Of a stretch of DNA of 64,000 nt, positions 1-10,010 are shown piece by piece. How positions within the stretch are numbered: position 1 is the first letter of the stretch; every line of letters starts with the position of its first letter. The notes beneath the pieces were generated by a model. The model was not told the DNA's origin and searched no databases. It worked only from the letters and a program-made list of their open reading frames with translations. The DNA comes from Argentina anserina (taxonomy: Eukaryota; Streptophyta; Magnoliopsida; Rosales; Rosaceae). The stretch covers positions 15,079,001 through 15,143,000 of the forward strand of contig NC_065875.1 in the NCBI RefSeq assembly GCF_933775445.1, in the 5' to 3' direction. Position numbers and translations under genes: made by a program.

Positions 1-373
1 ATTATTATTTACTGAGACAGTATGTACATTTGAATAGTATTTATACGTACATAAATACGTAAACACTATGTAATCGTACAAGAATACGTAATGGATGTGT
101 ATTTATACAGTAATACATGAATAGTAAATACGTGAATAGTGAACATTGAACAGTTTGCTGAACAGTAACAGATTATTACTGTTTCGGCATTTAAAGGTTT
201 ACGAAATGTTTCTAAATTCTTTTCTTATCTTTTCAAGGTGATTAATAAATAAAAGAAATGAATTATCTTCGGAAATTGTGGAATTTCGCTCGAGTTGATA
301 AGGTGAGTAAAATCTCACTTATTTACGAATCTACCCTTGCGGAGATTCAAGATTTTGCAAAATATTAAAGAAT

Positions 374-830
374 GAAATGTGACATGTATATGATATAGTG
401 GATTATATATATTATATAAATGGTAAATATGTACATATATATAGTTTTCTATATTATATACTGTTAGGATTTCGTTTGTGAATATGATCACAGTGGTGAT
501 GAGAATTATATATGAGCATGTGATGCGATTTGTACAAATAATTAGTAGATTATTGTACGTGGTTTTAACGTTGAGAATTGTTAAAACGTTTTGTCTTCGA
601 ACGTGTTTATGAAATATGACATATATATAATATAATGGATTATATATATTGTATAAATGGTAAATAAGTACATATATATATAGTTTGCTATATTATATAC
701 TGTTAGGATTTCGTTTGTGAATATGATCACAGTGGTGATGAGAACTAAATATTGAGCATGTTGATGCGATTTGTACAAATAATGAGTAGATTATTGTACG
801 TGTTTATGTCTTCGGACGTGTTGGCATGTC
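374..830 (+). repeat. Tandem duplication of about 237 bp inside the LTR
   Basis: Copy 1 begins at 374 and copy 2 at 611. Both run through a TATATA-rich segment, TATACTGTTAGGATTTCG, a GATCACAGTGGTGATGAGAA motif and TAGATTATTGTACGTG. Copy 2 is shorter at its end. The sister LTR at about 50030-50480 shows a more diverged duplication of the same module, so the doubling is older than these insertions. Confidence 0.8.
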
Positions 831-948
831 GGAACCTAGCCTTTGGCCGGGCGAAAGTTACGATACAGTTAGAGCTCTAGTCTGTCTGCCGGAGTACTGC
901 ATGTGAGGTAACAGATGGGTTATCGGCTCATGAGTACTCATATTTTTG

Positions 949-1013
949 GACGTTGGGTAGCGAGGAGGTTGCCTAATGTCGGACGTTGGGTAGCGAGGAG
1001 GTTGCCCAATGTC
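949..1013 (+). repeat. Two tandem 33-bp hairpin units in the LTR
   Basis: The unit begins GGACGTTGGGTAGCGAGG and ends GGTTGCC(T/C)AATGTC; it occurs at 949-981 and again, nearly identical, at 982-1013. Within each unit GTTGGGTAGC can pair with GGTTGCCCAAT, so each copy is a potential stem-loop. The sister LTR has one equivalent hairpin at 50607-50637. Confidence 0.75.
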
Positions 1014-1656
1014 GACGATGTACTACTTGAGGGGTAACAGAGGTGTACCAGCACTCATTAGTACCCGTATTATAACTGCATTTGGGTAAACAGAGGGGTT
1101 GCCCAATTTCTCATGAGTAATTTCATTTTCATATTTTTAGGACAACCAGATAGGCCATCCATTGACTCATGAGTGCATTTATATTTGTTGATTGTGGATT
1201 GTCGTATATATTGATATGCGAATTATATTTGTTTTATTTTACTCATACGAGCTGTAAAGCTTACCGGGTTTGTGTTTACAATCCCGGTGCACCAATTCGA
1301 TGGTGTAGGGGATACTACTGCAGGTGTCGATTAGTGGGAATCGAATGACAACTCTGGGGACTCGAAGTCGTTCATTATCCTGCTTGTGGTGAGGTTTCTA
1401 TTGTGGATTTGTGTGAGGACTTGTGATGATTTATTTGTGGGTTTTGTGAGAGATTGTAAGGATTATTACATTTCTATTTTTATGTAATATTGAATTATAA
1501 ATTTGGTTTGTAATAATTGGTTTGTCTGAGTTGTATTGAGAACTCAGTAATGATCCGCTGTGGCATTTAAAATGATTTCGATTCATTGAGATTGTTTTGG
1601 TGTTTCACGACTTTGAAATTTTGAGTTTTTATGCTTGAAATTTTGGGGTCGTTACA

Positions 1657-1834
1657 AAGCGTGTCCGATGTGATTCAACTCAAATATAATAGAATGATTG
1701 TGTTATTCATACATTTATAGAAGATATATCTAATATGAACACTGAATACAAAAGTCAATTACTATAACTAAATAAATATAATATGTCCATAAGTCAAGAA
1801 GTTATAGAGCTAACACTAAGTTGTTGAGCTAACA
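1657..1834 (-). repeat. 3' LTR of the degenerate copia element
   Basis: On the minus strand it starts TGTTAGCTCAACAACTTAG directly after the polypurine tract and runs toward the gypsy LTR end at 1656. Its outer end is not certain because it abuts the gypsy LTR; a short AAGCG could be the gypsy target duplication. Confidence 0.6.
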
Positions 1835-1841
1835 CTCCCCC

Positions 1842-4800
1842 TCAAGTTAGCGCATACACATCAATCATACCGAACTTGCCAAGCGAATAATAAAAGGCAT
1901 TTTTCGAAACACATTTAGTCAATATATCTATCAGCTCGTTTTCTGTAGGAACAAAAGGGAAACTGATAATATTAGCATCAAGCCTTTCTTTTATGAAGTG
2001 ACGATCAACCTCGACATGTTTAGTGCGATCATGTTGTACCGGATTGTGTGAAATATCAATTGATGCCCGGTTATCACTATACAATTTCATGATAGTTTTT
2101 GGTTTGATACCTAAATCACATAACAGGTTTCTCAGCCACAGTAACTCACACGGACCATGAGCCATACCTCTATACTCAGCTTCTGCACTAGACTGTGCCA
2201 CCACCTTTTGTTTCTTGTTTTTCCATGTAACCATATTACTTCCCACAAATATAAAGTAACCTGATCTCGACCTCCTGTTTGTAATATTTTCAGCCCAATT
2301 TGCATCTGTAAAACCACTAACCTCAAGAGTGTTGTTATGTTTAGAGAACATTACTCATCTCCCTGGAGCTGACTTCAAGTACCTCAAAATTCTCACAATA
2401 ACATTCATGTGACTCTCGCTTGGATTATGCATGAACTGCTCACTACACTCACTGTATAAGAAATATCTGGTCTAGTATGGGTCAAGTAGATCAAACGCCC
2501 AACTAACCTCTGATAGCGAGCTCGATCAGTCGGTGTCTGGTCTTGATACTCTGCTAAACGATGGTTTTGCTCGATAGGGGTGTCGATAGGTGTGCAATCT
2601 AACATACCTGTCTCTGTCAACAAATAAAGTATGAACTTCCTCTGGCACAAGTAGATCCTGTCTCTCCCCCTTGCTACTTCAATCCTTAAGAAAATACTTA
2701 AGATCACCCAAGTCCTTCATCTCAAACTCAAAAGACAACTATTCCAACAACCGATCCATTTCTACAGTATCATTGCCAGTAATCACCATATCATCAACAT
2801 ATATAATCAAAGCTACTACATTCCATTTTTGATGCTTAATAAATATGGTATGATCTAAATTACTCTATTTGTAACCAATCTTCCGCATAAACTATGAGAA
2901 TCTCTCAAACTAGGCATGAGGTGACTGTTTGAGACCAATAGAGACTTTCTCAATTTGCACACAAAATCACCAGAAGAAGTAGTTACATACCCTGGAGGGA
3001 GACTCATATACACCTCTCTAGCTAACTTTCTATGAAGAAATGCATTCTTGACATCAAACTGTTGGAGTGGCCAATTCAAACTAGCAGCAAATGAAAGGAG
3101 CACTCGGATAATGTTCATCTTTGCAACATGAGCAAAGTCTCATAATAATCAATACCATATGTCTGAGTAAACCCCTTCGCAACAAAGCGTGCTTTATACT
3201 TGCTAATTGATCCATCCGAATTATGATTCACAGTGAACACCAAACCACACCCTACAACCTTCTTGCCATGTGGTGGAGGCACAAGTTCCCAAGTATCATT
3301 TTTCTGCAATGCCTCCATCTCTTCCTCCATTGTTCTCCATTTTGGATCTCTCAATGCATCATGAACTTTTTTAGGTATCGATACAGCATATATTTGATTC
3401 ATATGACTTTGATAATCTCTTAGTGGATGTATCATTGGCTACTGGATATTTTGATTTGGCCTGTAAACTAGATTCTTATCTTTTGAGGGATTGACCTCTA
3501 GTAGACCTGTTTGGTAACACATATTGCCCATTATCAGACTCACTTCTAGTACTAGTGGATGGACATACCTCAGATGAGTGACCTTCTGCACCAGCAAGTT
3601 GTTGGTCGGGGGTATGAGTGATGGCGTGAGAGGCAGTTGTTCTCTCAACTATTGATTCTTCTTTTGGAACCTTGGTGTCTGATATTTCTACCTCTGATGA
3701 AGCTTCTGCCACTGTTGGTACCTGATTATCTAAAGTTTCCACCTCATATTGAGCTTTTTCTGCTGGAGTAAAGGTATTTATAACAATGACTCTTTCAGAT
3801 TCCTCCCCCTCGCCATGATACAGTTCTTCGAAAAATGAATTCTCCCCTTGAAGGGCTGGATTGGAAGAAGTAAAGTAACTCATGTCCTCAAAGAAAATAA
3901 CATCCATAGTGACATAGTACTTTCTAGTGGATGAATGATAACACATGTATCCTTTATGATTGCTCCCATATCCAACAAACGCACACTTGATCGCCCGAGG
4001 ATCTAACTTTGACTTTCTCTGGCTTTTAGGGACATGAACAAAAACCACACAACCAAAAACACGGGCAGGTATATTGTATAAAGAGGGAATGGACACATGA
4101 GATGCAAGAACCTGAAGAGGAACTTTTCCCTGAAAGAGACACTAGATGGAAGTCAATTGATAAAATAAGTTGAAGCAGCTACAACATCATCCCACCGATA
4201 TTTAGGCATATGAGCACTGAAAAGAATGGAACGAGCCATATCAAGGAGATGACAGTTTTTCCTTTTGGACACCCCATTTTGTTCAAGTGTTCGTGGACAT
4301 GTGGTTTGGTGAATATTCTCATGATCTTTCAAAAACTGTTGAAAAATATGACTGACTGACTCCCCCCCCATTATCAGAACGAATAATCCTAATGTTACTT
4401 TTATACTATGTTTTGAACATGACTGTGAAAAGCTTGAAAAGCAGGAAAAACCTCATCTCTGGTCTGAAGAAGAACGACCCATGACGACCGAGTGCAATCA
4501 TCAATAAAATACACATAATACCGCATACCCGTGACTGTAGGCTCTTCCCTAAACATCGGAATGAATTAATTCAAAAGGAGTATGGTTTTTAGAAAAGTTC
4601 GGAGATTAGGTAGAACGATGACTCTTAGCAAGAACACATGTTTCACAACGTAAAAATGATTTATTCACACCAATAAACAAAAAAGGCATGTTTTTTTTTT
4701 CATAACATGGAAAGATCAATGTCCTAATCGACGATGCTACAACCAAATTTCACTTAGCTTATTAGAACTTGTTGTCAGAGCAGTGGGTGGATGTGCTCCT

Positions 4801-5345
4801 GGTTTCTGTCCTGCATATGTCTGATCGAGGTGAAACAATCTGCCGCTCAACTCCCCCCGACCAAGTATCTCCCTGGTGAGAAGATTCTGAAAAATCACAT
4901 ACAAAAAAGGTCACAGAGCATCGAGACTTAGTGTTCAACTAGGGAATAAATAACAAGTGATGTGATAAATCAGGTACATATAGAACATTATGAAGTTCTA
5001 AGTAGGAGTGATATGAACTGACCATTTTCCTAATACTGGAAAAGGCTCACCATTAGCATTAGTAACATAAGACACTAGAGGAGGAGATAACTCAGTAATA
5101 TAGTAAGATTTATCATAAGTCATATGATCATAAGCACCAGAATCAATAATCCAAGTATTAGAACTAACAAAGTTATAAACCTTTTCAGTCTTACCACCTG
5201 CTCGAGGCGTTGTAGTCACAGAATTATTACCATTAGGATTGCAAGGTTTTCCTAGCTTGTGTTCGTATGTATGTCCTGCCGAATTGCAAGGTACTATAGA
5301 GCCTTCCAAGTATATTGGTTTCGTAATTATTTCTTTCGTGTTCAA
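1842..5345 (-). pseudogene. Broken copia pol (PR-INT-RT-RH)
   Basis: The longest open pieces are 4998-5345 (protease), 4153-4371 (integrase), 3476-4096 (integrase C-terminus and linker with RQYVLPNRSTRGQ-like text), 3115-3435 and 2855-3118 (N-terminal RT) and 2405-2707 plus 1842-2351 (RT end and RNase H). The RNase H piece is the best preserved: AEAEYRGMAHG, LYSDNRASIDISHNPVQHDR and HVEVDRHFIKE are intact. Pieces sit in different frames with stops between, so no polyprotein can be made. Confidence 0.85.
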
Positions 5346-5426
5346 AGTCTATGCTTTTCAAAAGATTGCTTGCTAGTGCCATGATCGTTGGCAGTTTCCA
5401 TGTTGGGACTCTTTAACTCATTTCAG

Positions 5427-5593
5427 CATGCTTATTAGGGCGAGAGGACTGAGAGACAATAACAAATTTGAAGAGCTGTTTGCTAAAGGGAGCATTGATT
5501 CATCTGCTTCCAGCAAGTCAGCTGATCATAAGTAAAAAAAACTGAAGTCAGGCTCTCGCGAACCTGCTTTGGCAGATGGTTCCATATTAAGCC
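5427..5593 (+). pseudogene. Probable exon remnant of an unrecognised gene
   Basis: After a splice-acceptor-like CATTTCAG, one frame reads MLIRARGLRDNNKFEELFAK and on through a Ser/Lys-rich stretch (SSASSKSADHK) to SGSREPALADGSILS, then a donor-like GTAAGTTC at 5594. A single in-frame TAA sits in a run of Lys codons (AAG TAA AAA AAA), as if AAA had mutated. The composition looks coding rather than transposon-like. I do not recognise the family. The copia element ends just upstream, so the rest of this gene may have been lost or separated. Confidence 0.35.
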
Positions 5594-5886
5594 GTAAGTT
5601 CTACTCTTAAGTTACCTTTGTGCCTTCTCCTTTTCTGCTTAGTTTGTCTTCTTGAATTTATCCGCTGTTTCCTTTTTTACGCGAGTCAAACACATTCATA
5701 TTTAAGAGCTAAGGAGTTTTCCACCTTGTTATCAATGGGACACAGCTAGTGTAGCTAGCCCTGAAATGACAACGGACAACCTTATGTTTTCTAAACATAC
5801 CATGAGACATGAGTCATTCTAATAGTTCTATACTTGTATAAACCATATGATCTAAGTATATGCTCTGGAAAGATCTGCGGGTTCTA

Positions 5887-6214
5887 TTATTGGTTTATGA
5901 CTTCTTCTTCTATGTATATATATGTTGGACTGTTTGCAATTGCAAGACTATCAGTGGTTGTTAGACCGTGTCTATTGATAATTTTTCTGCATATCCCATC
6001 TGCAATGATTTCATTTAACATTATTTTACCAATAATTTCACGTTCCCTTTACTCCTTTACTATTAATATGGTCTCACGAACTCCAAATGGTAGTTTTTCT
6101 CTAAGAACCATAAAATGCAAACGGGTATCATCTTCCACAGAAAGAGCTTCTGTATGATTCAGCTTGATATTAACTTCACCTGACCTAATGCATATAAACC
6201 AATTGTCCTCATAG
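5887..6214 (-). pseudogene. Exon fragment of an unrecognised conserved-looking protein, cut by a MITE
   Basis: The minus strand holds about 108 codons with one internal stop (TAA about two thirds through): from YEDNWFICIRSGEVNIKL, through LSVEDDTRLHFMVLREKLPF and GVRETILIVKE, to GKIMLNEIIADGICRKI and SPTYIYIEEEVINQ, then TAA. Alternating hydrophobic/charged text and the long frame suggest a former coding exon. The hAT MITE at 6215-6410 begins exactly where the frame stops being readable. Beyond the MITE, TSSSSYEDN-type text would follow a TGCTAG acceptor. Family unknown to me; it does not read as transposon pol. Confidence 0.45.
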
Positions 6215-6410
6215 CAGGGCCGGCCCTGAGAGATTCAAGGCCCAGTGCGGGAAAAAAAATAAGTCTGTAAATTGTCTAGATTCTAAAAAAAAATAGATCA
6301 TTTTATACCAAATCCTTATAAAAAAATGGTATTTTTACACCAAACATTTTAATTGATTTTCATGGGCCCAGTGCATGTGCACAGCCTACCCTCCCTCAGG
6401 ACCGGCCCTG
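6215..6410. mobile_element. 196-bp hAT-type MITE
   Basis: Terminal inverted repeats are CAGGGCCGGCCCTGAG at the left and CAGGGCCGGTCCTGAG (reverse complement) at the right, 15 of 16 identical and starting CAGGG as hAT termini do. It is flanked by 8-bp near-identical direct repeats, CCTCATAG (6207-6214) and CCTCCTAG (6411-6418), matching hAT target duplication length. The interior is AT-rich and non-coding. Confidence 0.85.
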
Positions 6411-6930
6411 CCTCCTAGGAGGAAGAGGACTAGCATCATTGATGCTAAAAATTAGTATATGGAATCGTAGGTCTATTTCTATTTTTTGACAAAGCATTAA
6501 ATTCCAGTTGATAAGAATATCAGATGTTGATAACAAAGAAATTTAGCCAAAGGAAATGGACAAGCCAACAACCAAAACGATATAGAAGAATTTTTCAAAC
6601 ATTCCAGGATGCCTTGCAAGTTACCAGGCATAGAGGCAGAGCAATAATTTCTCTTACATATTTCATTGTAACCATACTGAATTTCTTAGGTGCTTATATT
6701 ACCGCCCAATCCATATTGTTAGTCATTTTCTTCTAAATAGCATGGTGAACAATGTTGGAGAAAGAGAAAAGTTGAGCTTCGACCTAGAAAGACAAGCTTG
6801 GTCGAAACACACATAATTTTACATAATATAACAGAATGGGAAACAATAACTCCGATATATGTTACACAAGCTACGTGTGACCAATTATTTCAGCCCAAAA
6901 ATTCAAAAACAACCACAAAATCCACAAAAT

Positions 6931-7716
6931 CTAGAAGAACTCTTCCCTGCAATCTAGAGCATGCCTCTTCTTCTTCGTCCTCAGTCTCTCGTTGATGAGA
7001 GCCCTCTCCAGCATCTCCACCCTCTGCGACAGCAACCCTAGCAGCCGGGTTTGCTTTTCATTCCGGTGAACCAGCTCAGTCACCAAACCCACCATCCTCT
7101 CATTCTCCTTCTTCATATTCTCTAATAGCTCCTCATCATTCTTCTTGCTTTCGCTTGAATTGCAAGACAACTCCCTCTCATTCACACCAGTCTCACCACT
7201 CTCTTCCGAACATGTCAAACTCGAATCAGTTTCGGGCACAGCCGATTGATTAATCGCCGCCGATGCCTCTACCTTCTCCTGTAGAGCAATCGCCTTCTTG
7301 ATCACCGCCCTCCGTAAATCCCTAACCCCGGAGTCGACTCCCTTGACGGAATCCAGCTTCAGAAGTAAGCTCATCAGCGTCTCCACCACCTTCAGCCGCT
7401 CCTTGGCGTCTTTTCTCACCAAATCCGCCGTCTCTTTCTTCGAAATCTTCTCCGATATCTCATCCACCTCGCGTTTGATCCCGGCAATCTTGCTCACGCT
7501 TTTCCTCACCAGATACCCTCTAAAGGCCGTCTGGATCTTCAGCGCCGCGTCGGTCTCGTACCGCCGACGATCGTGCGCGGCGAATTGGACCGGGATAGAG
7601 ACCACCTTAGGGACGCCTCTGCTTCTGAGAGGATATCGGGGGTGTTGGATTGGGAATTCTCTATAGTGTGAGCAGGGAGTGTAGTCGCACCAGGGATTAT
7701 TGAAGAGAGATTCCAT
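6931..7716 (-). CDS. IQ + BAG domain co-chaperone (BAG family molecular chaperone regulator)
   Basis: A single-exon ORF gives 261 residues from the ATG at 7716. About residues 57-75 carry an IQ calmodulin-binding motif (ALKIQTAFRGYLVRKSVSK). It runs straight into a BAG three-helix domain (EVDEISEKI ... AKERLKVVETLMSLLLKLDS ... RAVIKKAIALQEKVEA), which in this family binds the Hsp70 ATPase domain. The C-terminal third is a Glu/Ser linker, then a coiled coil (KENERMVGLVTELVHRNEKQ ... LSQRVEMLERALINERLR) and a basic tail. An in-frame ATG lies upstream at 7782, but a TATA box at 7817-7824 would place transcription start about there, so the 7716 start is preferred. IQ+BAG architecture resembles Arabidopsis BAG5 and its relatives; the exact member is not certain. 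Confidence 0.85.
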   Translation of the reverse strand: MESLFNNPWCDYTPCSHYREFPIQHPRYPLRSRGVPKVVSIPVQFAAHDRRRYETDAALKIQTAFRGYLVRKSVSKIAGIKREVDEISEKISKKETADLVRKDAKERLKVVETLMSLLLKLDSVKGVDSGVRDLRRAVIKKAIALQEKVEASAAINQSAVPETDSSLTCSEESGETGVNERELSCNSSESKKNDEELLENMKKENERMVGLVTELVHRNEKQTRLLGLLSQRVEMLERALINERLRTKKKRHALDCREEFF

Positions 7717-7816
7717 GGCATATAATATCGGAAAACTTGAATTGGGGACTTTGTTGAGGAAATTGTGAGTAGATGATGACAATTTTGTATGATTTGATGC
7801 GAGGAGTGAAAGAGGG

Positions 7817-7824
7817 TATATATA
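7817..7824 (-). promoter_or_regulatory. TATA box of the BAG gene
   Basis: TATATATA, read on the minus strand, lies about 100 bp before the preferred ATG at 7716 and about 30 bp before the expected transcription start near 7787. Confidence 0.5.
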
Positions 7825-7829
7825 GGGAG

Positions 7830-8623
7830 GGGTTTGATCGGAGAGCGAGAAGATTCCCGAAGCTTCGTTTTCCTTGTGGGGGAAGGCGTCTAAAACTGGA
7901 AATGTTCCTGAACTTTGTGGGTTGTTCCCAGTGGGCCACGTTGGTAGTCAATAGTCGACATGATATTCAATTATTTGTAACCCAAGTGTAGTTTTGTCTT
8001 TGCTTTTGATCGATCTAAATATCTATGTTGTATAAGTGGTACTGGTACACTTCAAACAGCTCCGGTGGCTAGTATCCGACGTTGATTTTGGTACAAGAGA
8101 AATTCAATCGGAGAACGATAAAATTGAAGAGTTAATATGATGTACAATATGGAGTTCTGGACAACATAGATGTCTTATAATCGTGTATCGTTATATATGA
8201 CACCTTATGTTACCACCACTCCACATGAGGTACATAATTTTGATTTCTGACCTTGAATATGTTAGTTTGGAGGGTCTTAACGAACTGATATTGGCTACAT
8301 TTCAAGCACCAAGAACAATTTCATGGCCAGTTCAAATATATTTGTACCTAAAAGTTAACCACATATTACCGAACGTAGTCATGGTAAATTACTAAATTGA
8401 ATCAAACCCCTCATCATCATACCCCCGTCTAATACATCAGAAACCGAGTCTATTGTTTTTCTGTAAAGACTAGGTATTCCAAATTTGTCTCCATATATAC
8501 TCGGATTCACCAGAAGACAAGTTAGAAGTCTGCATGAGATTGATGAAGTGGCACGTTAAGATCACAACTGTGAAGGAGCTGTGGTAATTTGTATATATTT
8601 GCCGCCCATCCTAATTTTACACT
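7830..8623. other. Intergenic DNA, nothing recognised
   Basis: AT-rich sequence upstream of the BAG gene. Short open frames here show no domain text. No repeat or RNA gene is evident. Confidence 0.5.
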
Positions 8624-8631
8624 CTCATGGG

Positions 8632-9759
8632 CGAGGAATAAAATATCGGCGAGAACGGAAATATTAAGGATCCGAAAATCAGAAATTTCGATGGAAATTT
8701 CGGGGAAATTTCGATTTAAAAAAATAATTAAGTAAATTGATAGAAATTTATATAAAAACATGAAAATTTTGAATGAAACTTTGAGAAATGTTTATTTGAT
8801 CAATTATATACTATATGTCATAAGAAATTATTATATAACTATTAATTTATAGTGAGTTATAGTAATTTGAGGTGAAATAATCGTCAAACATTATTAAAAA
8901 TATACTTGATATATATATTTACCTAAATGGAGGCTAGCTCATCACGCCTTATTTACATATGATACATTAAACATAAAATTACATAAGTGATTTAAAATCA
9001 CATAAAGGATCTATGAGGTATAAAATTTTCACTATCTTTATCATGTCTTTGAGTAAAATCATGAGTATCTTGTGAAGAATAGTTATTCAATGATACCTCC
9101 TCTTTCTAATTTTGCACATACTGATTTATATGCCAACCATAGACCATAGGAGTCGTGAGTGATTAACTGTGAGTTGTGGTACTGATAGTTCCCGTTTGGA
9201 TCAAGCATTTCTCGACTTTGACCATAACTATAGTTTTGTGAAGATTATGCATCAGATTGTGTCCATATATAAACACTTGATTGCATCTCATTAAAGAATA
9301 AATATGGTGGATAAGACATGTTGAATGTCCCTCATAAGGGTAAGGTCCATCATTACTTTCTCCTAGACCAAAGGGGTTCGATTCCCTTCAATAATTAGTT
9401 CAGTTTTATTTCAATTTTAAATGAATGTTGAGACATGTAATGCAATATATAATAAAAAGAGTCATATATAACAATAAGTTGGTGTAGTAGAATTGACTAT
9501 AACTTTGCTTGCAAAATGATGGATCAGAAGTTTGATTCTCCTAATCAGTGATTTTTTATTTATTTGAAGTTGGCTTGACACGTGGCGATATTATGAATTT
9601 ATCGGGAAATTTCGAAAGTTTCCGGATATATCGGGAAATATCGGGAAATTTCAAAAAGTTCTATTGAAAAATGTTTGGTATGTAACAGATATATTCATAT
9701 GGCGAAAAATAAAAAGTTTCGCGGAAATATCGAGAAAATTATAGATATTTTAAGCCTTG
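8632..9759. mobile_element. Non-autonomous hAT-like element (about 1.1 kb)
   Basis: The ends form imperfect inverted repeats: CGAGGAATAAAATATC at the left and CAAGGCTTAAAATATC (reverse complement) at the right, 13 of 16. Subterminal regions at both ends are dense in ATATCGG / GGAAATTTCG words. Candidate 8-bp target duplications are CTCATGGG (8624-8631) and TTCGTGGC (9760-9767), only 5 of 8 identical. The interior is AT-rich without a transposase. The subterminal ATATCGG style is shared with the MITE at 33428-34117, suggesting one superfamily. Confidence 0.6.
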
Positions 9760-9930
9760 TTCGTGGCATAATTATACAAATTTAACCGCCCATCATAGTT
9801 TTACATCTACCAGAGTAATTTGTCTCCCGCCCTTTTCACTTTCTAGTTTCTACTCAATTGTTTTGCGCGGTAAAACTTCCCGCAAAAGTGCTTGACTGAA
9901 GGCTCAAAATCCCAAATCAGGGTGTCCCCT

Positions 9931-9937
9931 TATAAAG
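9931..9937 (+). promoter_or_regulatory. TATA box of the F-box gene
   Basis: TATAAAG in CCCCTTATAAAGCACAC lies 80 bp before the ATG at 10011, a normal plant core-promoter spacing. Confidence 0.55.
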
Positions 9938-10010
9938 CACACAGCTTTATCACCTCTCTCCTCCTCTGAAGTTCAATCCCAAGTTGTAGAGAAAACTCCA
10001 GAGACCCTCA

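Larger units (their letters stand above)
1..1656 (+). mobile_element. 3' part of a Ty3/gypsy LTR (solo or truncated), cut by the window edge
   Basis: This stretch aligns in order with the 3' half of the LTR at 48132-51207: the same microsatellite-like TACGTA motifs at the left, an identical 62-nt block at 829-890, the same GGGTAAC hairpins, and the same end (GGTCGTTACA). The terminal GTTACA at 1651-1656 matches the TGTAAC-type LTR start of the second copy. No tRNA primer-binding site follows, so this is a 3' or solo LTR, not a 5' LTR. Orientation is plus, as in the 45-51 kb element, but the two are 43 kb apart with genes between, so they are separate insertions. Confidence 0.85.
1657..5350 (-). 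mobile_element. Degenerate, 5'-truncated Ty1/copia element
   Basis: Minus-strand pol relics lie in copia order from high to low coordinate: protease with DSGA (about 5100-5150), integrase with the HQTTCPRTLEQNGVSKRKN motif (about 4250-4340), integrase tail and linker (3476-4096), reverse transcriptase (about 2405-3435, with KARFVAKGFTQTYGIDYYET and FDVKNAFLH), and RNase H (1842-2351, ending KFGMIDVYALT). The RNase H ORF is followed by a polypurine tract (GAGGGGGAGTG on the minus strand) and an LTR beginning TGTTAGCTC at 1834. Frames are broken many times. Gag, the primer-binding site and the 5' LTR are missing above about 5350. It is related to the family at 27-36 kb but clearly older. Confidence 0.85.

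Noticed and set aside
5834..6157. 107-codon plus-strand frame
   Set aside because: The minus strand over the same bases gives better protein-like text continuing to the MITE edge, so the plus frame is taken as its shadow.
9365..9392. GGGGTTCGATTCCC looks like a tRNA T-arm / B box
   Set aside because: It lies inside the hAT-like element and no acceptor stem, D-arm or anticodon arm can be drawn around it.
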